Part shown: piece by piece, positions 28,101 to 37,100 of the stretch
How the letters are laid out: each line of letters starts with the position of its first letter
How positions within the stretch are numbered: the stretch's first letter is position 1
DNA from: Paenibacillus sp. YYML68
Lineage (GTDB): Bacteria > Bacillota > Bacilli > Paenibacillales > NBRC-103111
Assembly (NCBI RefSeq): GCF_027923405.1
Contig: NZ_BQYI01000001.1
Coordinates: 2,768,501 to 2,832,500 of the forward strand
Direction: 5' to 3'
Length of the DNA stretch: 64,000 bases
Notes under the pieces: model-generated
Databases searched by the model: none
Told to the model about the DNA's origin: nothing
Seen by the model: only the letters and a program-made list of their open reading frames with translations
Translations under genes and position numbers: made by a program

Positions 28101-31100
28101 CGAACGAGCGCTCGGCCATGAGCACGACCTTCGTCTCCGGCTTCACGCCTTCGGCCTGCAGCGTCCGCGCCAGCTGGTTTGCCCGTTCGTTCAGCTCGCG
28201 GTACGTCAGCTGCTGTCCCTCGAACAGAACCGCTGGCAGCTCTGGCGTCTTCGCCGCTTGCTGCTCGAACAGGCCGTGAATCGTCTCATGCGCCGGGTAT
28301 GGAGCAGCGGTATCGTTGAACCGCACCGTAACTTGCTCCAGCTCTTCTTCGTCGATCAGGTTCAGCTCGCCCAGCTTCGACGCTGGATTCGCAGCGACCG
28401 AGCCAATCAGCTGCTGCAGGTGGCTCGCCAGGCGCTCCATCGACTCCCGCTTGAACAGCGACGTCACATACTGGAAGCTGCCGTAGATGAGGCCGTCCTC
28501 CTCGACGATCTCGAGTGTCAAATCAACCTGAGCCGCTGCGTGTGGCTTCGGATACGGCTGAAGCTGCAGGTCGCCAAGGACGAGCTCCTGCTGCTCCGTA
28601 TTTTGCATAATGAACATCGTATCGAACAGCGGGTTGCGGCTCATGTCGCGCTTCACGCCAACCTTCTCCACGAGCTCCTCGAACGGATACGTCTGGTGCT
28701 CGTAGGCCGCGAGTGCGCGTTCCTTCACTTCCAGCAAGTAGCTGCTGAAAGGTATCTCTGCCGCTGGATATTGACGCAGCGCCAGCGTGTTGACGAACAC
28801 GCCGATGATCGGCTCCAGCTCCGCGTGCGGTCGACCTGCGATCGGCGTGCCGACGACGATGTCCTCTTGCCCCGTATAGCGGTGGAGCAATGAGGTGTAC
28901 GCGGCCAGCAGCACCATGAACAGCGTAGAGCCCGTCTCGGCTGCAAGCTTGCGCAGCGCGTCGCTCTCGGCCTGACTGAGCGAGAAGGCGACCGTATCTG
29001 CCTCATACGTGCGAACCGCTGGTCTTGCGAAGTCCGTTGTCAGCGACAGAATCGGAATTTCACCGCTGAACGTCTCGTGCCAGAACGCTTCCTGCTTCGC
29101 CGTCTGCTCGCTCTGGAGCTCACTCTGCTGCCATACAGCATAATCCTTATATTGAATGGACATCGGCGATAATGAGTCGCCGCGGTAGAGCGCTGCGAAC
29201 TCGTCAATGAGAATCGCCATCGATACGCCGTCCGAGATAATGTGATGCATGTCAAAGAGCATGATGTGACGCTCAGGCTCAAGCTCCACGAGTCCGACGC
29301 GCAGCAGAGGCGCATGGGACAGGTCGAACGGACGGATGAAGCTCCGCACAAGACTGCTAGCCAGCGCTTCATCGCCGCCAGTATGATGTAGCTCGATGGT
29401 GAAGTCGATGTCGCTGTCCGCATGCACACGCTGCACTGGCTCGCCATTCACCAGCTCGAACGACGTGCGAAGTGTCTCGTGCCGCTCGACAAGTGTACGG
29501 AACGCACGCTCCAGCTGCTCGCGGTCAAGCTTGCCACTGACGAGCATAGCTCCCGGCATGTTGTAGCTCAGCTCACCGCCCTCCAGCTGATTCAGAATGT
29601 ACATCCGCTTCTGCTGGGAGGAGACGGGATACGTCTCGCTCGGCTCTGCTGCAGGGATCGACGCATAGCCGTATTCGTCGTTGCTCTCGATAATCGCAGC
29701 CAGCTGCTCGATGGTCGGCGAGCGGAACACATCCTGGAGCGACACCGTCTTGTTCAGCTCGCGATGCAGCTGAGTCACCAGGGCGGTTGCACGCAGCGAG
29801 TGACCGCCGATCTCGAAGAAATTGTCCTTCACACCGATGGTTGTCGTACCGAGAATCGATTCCCAGATTACGACCAGCTTCTCCTCGATTGCGGTGCGCG
29901 GAGCGACATACGCTGTTCCGCGTCCTTGTGTGCCATCTGGAGCCGGGAGTGCCTTGCGGTCGATCTTGTCGTTCGGCGTCAGCGGCATCCGCTCCAGCTG
30001 CATGAAGAATGCTGGAATCATATGATTCGGCAGCTCCTCCGCCAAGCTGCTGCGCAGCTCGCTGATCGGAATCTCACGCTGGGCGACGAAGTAAGCGCAC
30101 AGCTGGTTCTGACCGGTCTCGTCCTCGCGAGCGAGCACGATGACCTCTTGTACATCGTCCAGCTTCAGAATCTGCGCCTCGATCTCACCAAGCTCGATGC
30201 GGTAGCCGCGAATCTTCACCTGATGGTCGATACGTCCGAGATATTCCAGCTTGCCATCTGGCATCCAGCGGGCAAGGTCGCCTGTCCGATACATCCGCTC
30301 GCCAGGGGCGAAGCGGCTCATGACGAACTTCTCGTCCGTCAGCTCCTGACGGTTCAAGTAGCCGCGCGCCACACCCGCACCGGATACACACAGCTCGCCC
30401 GGTACGCCGACCGGCAGCAGCTGTCCATGCGGATCGACGATGTAGACGCGATGGTTCGGCATCGGACGGCCAATCGAGATGATGCGGTCCGCCTCTGGGT
30501 CGGTCGACACAGGCCAGATCGTCGTGGCGATTGAATTTTCCGTAGGGCCGTAGCCGTTGTAATATTGCACATGCTGCTTCCACTTCTGAACGAGCTCATG
30601 CGACGAGGCTGAGCCTGCTGTGAACAGAATGCGCAGCGAAGGCATCGTGGCCGGGTCCAGATATACCGCATACGTCGGTGGCAGCGCCGCGATCGTAATG
30701 CCGTGCTCGGACATGTACGTCTCGAACAGGCTGTAGTTCAAGATCGTCGTCTGCGTCGGAATATATAGCGTCGCTCCGCAGAACAGCGCCTTGAATATTT
30801 CCCAGCACGCCGCGTCGAACGACAAGCTTGCGAACTGCAGCACCTTGTCCTGCTCGGTGATACGCAGCGTCTTGTCGTAGTACACTCTCAGGTTCGTTAA
30901 GCCGTGATGCTCGACCATAACGCCCTTCGGCTTGCCGGTCGTACCCGACGTATAGATGACATAAGCCAGATCGTTCGCCGTATTGACCGAGCCGAGGTTC
31001 GAGCCATCAGCAGCGTAGCTGGAAGACTCATCCAGCGCCAAAATCGTACCCTCGAACGAGGTGCGCTCACTTAGCTTCGCCTGAGTCAGCAGCAGTCTTG

Positions 31101-34100
31101 CTCCAGAATCCTCCAGCATATAGGCGATGCGATCCTCCGGATACTCCGGATCGATTGGCACATACGCGCCGCCAGCCTTCATAATGCCGAACATGCCGAC
31201 GATCATCTCAGCCGACTTCTCAACCATGAGTCCGACCAGCTGGCCGTTCTCCACACCTGCTGCCCGCAGCGTGCGCGCGAGGCCGTTCGCCTGCTCGTTC
31301 AGCTCGCGATACGTCAGCGTCGTACCCTCGAAGTAGACCGCTGGCTGCTCTGGCGTACGCTCGGCCTGCTCCTCCAGCAGCTGGTAGATCGTCTTGTCCA
31401 TCGGAGATACCGCTGCCGTCTCGTTGAAGGCGACGAAGATTTGCGCTTTCTCGCCAGGCGTCACGATCTCGAGGTCGCGTACTGGCATATTCGGCGTGCT
31501 CACTAGCTGCTCCATCGCATGGATCAGATGACCGTGAATGCGCTCGACCGCATCGCTTGCGAATACCTCTGCATTGTACTCCAGACGAATGCGCATCGAC
31601 GCGCCCGGAGTCACGATCAGGTTGAAGTCGTAGTTCGTCTGCTCGACCATCTCGACGCTGCCTACTTGGAATGGCGCTTCCTCGCCGCCAAGCTGCTCCA
31701 TCTGCTCATCGACCGGGAAATTCTCGAATACGAGAATGTGCTGAATGAGCTCCTGCTTCTGATCGGTCAGCGCCTGAATCTCGAACAGCGGATACGTGTC
31801 ATAACGGTTCGAGGCGAGCGCCTGCTCCTGATTCCAGCGCATGACGTCCACGAAGCTTGCATGCGCGTCGCAGCGGATGCGAACCGGAATCGTGTTGATG
31901 AATAGACCGATCATGCCCTCAATGCCCGGAATTTCTGCCGGACGACCCGAGACGACGCTGCCGAATACGACATCCTCACTGCCGTTGTATTTCTGAAGCA
32001 GCAATCCCCATACGGTCTGCAGTAAGGTGTTGACCGTGACATTCGATTGCTTCGCCAAGCGATCCATGCGGCTCGTCAGCTCTGGACCGAAGTCGACGTA
32101 CAGCGTTTCGTAGCACTCGCCCTTCTTCTCGCCCTGCTCGTCGGCTTCGCCGTTCGATTGCACCTTGCCGAGCGCCTTGCTCTGCGGCTTGCCTGTCGGC
32201 AGCAGCGTCTGCGTCTCATAATCGGACAAGTATTGCTTCCAGTAATTCGCCGCCTCCTGCTGATCCTGCTCATCCAGCCACTCGATATAACGGCTGTAGG
32301 ACGCGACGTCCGCCAGCATCGGCTCACGGCCTTCACTGAGCGCGAAGTACAGCTCGAACACTTCCTCCGTCACGAGTGACAAGCACCAGCCGTCCATGAG
32401 AATATGGTGCGAGCTCCACACGAACTGGAACGTCTCGTCATCGACTCGGATAATGGCTACACGCATCAGCGCATCCCGTGTCAGGTCGAAGCCTCGGAGC
32501 TGGTCCGCATGCTTGTACTGAGCGACAAACGCTTGACGCTCCTCCACGCTCAACCCGCTCACGTCCTCGTAGCGGAACTCCGCCTTCCGGTCGCGGTAGA
32601 CGATCTGAAGCGGCGAACGGCTCCAGCCGAGGTAGACGTTCGATCTGAATATTTCTTGACGGGCGAACAGCGCATCCAGCGCTTGTCCGAACACGAGCGG
32701 CTCGAACCGTCCCTTCAGCTCGAAATTCGTCTGCTCGAAGTATGCACCTGAGCTTGCATCCATCAGACTGTGGAACAGCATGCCCTGCTGCATCGGCGTC
32801 AGACGGTATACGTTCTCCAGCTCGCCCACTTGACGTGTATCCTGCTCAAGCTGTGCCAGCTCCTCAATCGTCATTCCCTTAATCGACAGGTCGCTCGGCG
32901 TCAGCTCGGTGCCGGGCTTCGAGACGCAGTGCTCGATAATATCAAGCAGACTGCGGCGCAGCAGCTCCGCGAACCGATCCATCGTTTCCTTACGATATTG
33001 CTTCGAGCTATAGCTGATCGTCAGCGACAAGGTGCCCTCTGCAACTAGACCGTTAATATCGAGCGCATGCGTTCTAGCCGTCCGGCTGCTGATCTCATGA
33101 CCGCTGGAGTAGCTTGAACCCACAATGGCCGACTGCTCCAGCTCCTGATCGAACTGTCCCAAGTAGTTGAAGCTGATCTCTGGCTCTTGTACGAAGCTCG
33201 GCTTGCCCGCGTCATTCGACAAGTATCTCCAGATGCCGTAGCCGATCCCTTTGCGCGGAATGCTGCGCAGCGATTCCTTCACCGACTTGATGCGCAGCGA
33301 CGTATCCGCGTTCTTCTTCATCGGCAGCACGACCGGATATTGGCTCGTGAACCAGCCGACTGTACGTGTAATGTCCAGCTCTGGCAAAATCGCTTCGCGA
33401 CCGTGCCCTTCCAGGCTGACGTGTACGTTCTCCGACCCCGTCCATGCATGCACGGCCGAACCAAGCGCAGCGAGCAGTATATCGTTCATCTCTGTGCCGT
33501 AGGCGCGATGCGCCTGCTTCAGAAGGCGCTCGGTGTCGGCTGCCGACCACTCCACCGTTACCTTCTCGCTATCGCCGACGACCGTGTTCTCCACGTCGAT
33601 ATCCTTCGGCAGCGGCTGACGCGGTACGCTCTCGATCTGCTGCCAATACGCGAACTCGCGCTGCATCGCATTGCTGTTCGCATAGGCCGCCTGCTGCTCC
33701 GCCCACAGCTGGAACGAATCCGTCTTCAGCGGCAGCTTGATCGGCTCGGCCTTGCTCGCCTGCTCGTAGGCTGTGGCAATATCCTCGAACAAGATGCGCC
33801 AGGATACGCCGTCTACGACCAAGTGATGGATCGCGATCATCAGATGGTCGCCATCGTCGCAGCGGAACAGTCCAAGCTTCACGAGCGGTCCTTCACCCAG
33901 CTGAATCGATGCCTGCAGCATCGTCGCTTTCGAGTTAATCCGCTCAGCTACATTCGACTCGCCTCTCAGCTCGACGAGCTCAAGGCTGAACAGCTCGCCT
34001 TCCGTGGCACTGCGGCTCCAAGCCTCATAGCCGCCTTGCTCGGCCTCGCGGAATACGATGCGCAGCGCATCGTGATGCTCGACAATCGCCGTCATCGCTG

Positions 34101-37100
34101 TCCGAAGGGCCGATTCCTCGAAACGCTCTGCACGGTACAGCATGACCGCCTGGTTATGGTGGTGCATGTCGGTGAAGCGTTGCTCGAAGAACCAGTGCTG
34201 CACCGGTGTCAGCACAACCTCACCTGTGATGCTGCCTTGCTCGGCCATTCGTGTGCTCGAACGAATATGCGGACTGAGCTCCGCTATCGTTGGATATTGG
34301 AATAAGTCCTTCATCTCCAGCTTGTAGCCGGCCTGGTACAGTCTGGACGACACTTGAAGCGACTTGATCGAGTCGCCGCCAAGCTCGAAGAAGCTGTCAT
34401 GAATGCCGACCTGCTTCACCCCGAGCAAGCTTTGCCAGATTGCAGCGAGCGTCTCCTCGACCGGATTGCGCGGTGCCGCGTATACGGTGCCGCTATGGAC
34501 GGCTCCTTCCGGCTCCGGCAGCGCCTTGCGGTCGATTTTGCCATTCGGCGTTAACGGAAGACGCTCTAAGCGCATCATGCGCGAAGGCACCATATGCGAC
34601 GGCAGGGACGCACGAAGCTCGGCCTGCAGCTGCTCCATGTCGAGCGAGCTGTCGCCAGCCGCATAGCCGCACAGGTACTTCTGACCGCGCTCGTCAGTAC
34701 GGTCGATAACGATCGCCTGACGCACACCGTCGTGACGCAGCATCGCCGTCTCGATCTCGCCGAGCTCGATGCGGTAGCCGCGAATTTTCACCTGATGGTC
34801 GATACGGCCGATGAAGTCTACGTTGCCGTCAGTCATCCAGCGCGCCAGGTCGCCTGTCCGGTACAGACGCTCGCCTGCGACGAACGGGTTCGGCACGAAC
34901 TTCTCTGCGCTCAGGTCCGGACGATTCAAGTAGCCGCGAGCGACGCCAGGACCGCCAATGCACAGCTCTCCTGCTACGCCAACCGGGACTGGATTCATAT
35001 AGCGGTCTACAATATAGAAGCGGGCGTTCAGCCACGCCTTACCGATGGGCACGTTGCCCGAATGCGGCAGCTTCGCAAGCGGCTCGTCATAGAAGCTGGA
35101 GTCAATCGCCGCCTCGGTGACACCGTAGCTGTTGATCAAGCGAAGCTGTGAGCCGAAGCGCTCCTGCATCAGCTTGTAGTCGGTAACGCCACAGCTGTCC
35201 GAGCTCGTAATCAAGAGCTGCATGGTGGAAATGTCCAGCTTCTGGACGTAGATGTGCTCCATGATCGGAATAATGAGCGCAGGCGTCGATTCGAATAGCG
35301 TAATGTCGCAGCTGCGAATCCAGCCGACCAGCTTCTCCGGATCGATGCGATCCTCCTTCGGACAGATGACCATCGTACCGCCGTTAACGAGCGTCCGCGC
35401 GATGTCACCCGTGAACACGTCGAACGAGAAGCTCGCCAGCTGCAGCAGGCGGACCGGGAACTCCGTCAGGCGGTACTCTCTACGGTAAGCGAGCGCTGTG
35501 TTCACGAGACTATGATGCTCGATCATGACGCCCTTCGGCTTGCCGGTCGTACCTGACGTATAAATGACATACGCCAGATGCTGCGGCTCACAGCGGTCCT
35601 CCAGATTCGATACATCACCTGTAAATAAAGTTGCATCGTCCAGACATAGGACGGCGCGCGCTGTCTGCTCCACGGAATCATCCGCGTCTACTTCAACCTC
35701 TGCCGTAATCAATCCCTGCAGATGCGTCTGCGTCAGCAGCACCGCCGCCTCGCTGTCCTCCAGCATGAAGCGGAGACGGTCAGCCGGATAATCCGGGTCG
35801 AGCGGCACATACGCACCGCCAGCCTTCCATACCGCCATCACGCCGACGATCAGGTCGACCGAGCGATCGGCCATAATGCCGACGAGCTTCTCAGGACCGA
35901 CGCCGAGCGCCACGAGCTGACGCGCCAGCTGATTCGACTTCGCATTCAGCTCGGCATACGTTAACGCCGTATCCTTGAAGCGAACGGCGATATGGGCAGG
36001 TGTCTTCTCAGCCTGCTGCTCGAACAGACGGTGGAACGTATGATCGATCGGCTCCGGCGACAGCATGCCGTTGAAGGCTTCCAGCAGCTGCACCTGCTCC
36101 TGCTCCGAGGTCATGCTGAGCTCGCCCAGCTTCCGCTGCGGCGCTAGACCGATTGCAGTAGCCAATTCCGAGAAATGCTGCCCGAACCGCTCCATCGTCT
36201 CCGGCTTGAACAGCGCGGTAGCGTACTCCAAGCTGAACAAGAGCTCGTCCTGCTCCTCGTACACCTCAATGGATAGGTCAACCTTCGCGCTAGCATGCGG
36301 ATTCGGGTACGAGCTGATGCGCAGTCCGTCCATGCGCGGCTCGGTGGTGTCGATATTTTTCAACTCGAACATCGTGTCGAACAGCGGGTTACGGCTCATA
36401 TCCTTCTTCAGCTTGAGCTGCTCGACCAGGTCCTCGAACGGGTATTCCGGATGGCTGAATGCCTGCAGCGAGCCTTCCTTCACTTCAAGGAGGTAGTCAC
36501 TGAACGACTTCTCACCAGCTGGATATTGACGCAGCGCAAGCGTATTGACGAACATGCCGATGATCGGCTCGAGATCCGCGTTGGAGCGTCCTGCTACCGG
36601 CACGCCGACGACGATGTCCTCTTGTCCTGTGTACTTGTGCAGCAGTGTCGTGTAGACTGCGAGCAGCACCATGTACAGCGTGGAGCCTGTCTGCTTCGCC
36701 AGCTGACGCAGTGAGTTGGCAGCCTCACGGTCCAGCGTGAATTCGTATCTAGCGCCATCGAAGCTCTGCACCGCAGGTCTTGGATAATCGGCTGGCAGGT
36801 CGAGCACCGGCACCTCCTGACGGAACGTATCGAGCCAGTACGCCTCCTGCTGCTTCAGCTTGTCCGCGCCTTCGCCCGCTTGCTGCCATACGGCGTAGTC
36901 CTTGTACTGCAGGTGCATCGGAGCAAGCTCCTCGCCCGCATACAGACGAGCTAGCTCGTCAATGAATACGCTCAGTGAGACGCCGTCCGATATAATGTGA
37001 TGCATATCGACGAGCAGCAGATGACGCTCCGCCGCAAGCTCGATGAGGCCAGAGCGCACAAGCGGTGCCTTCGCCAAGTCGAACGGCCGCACGAATGCTT

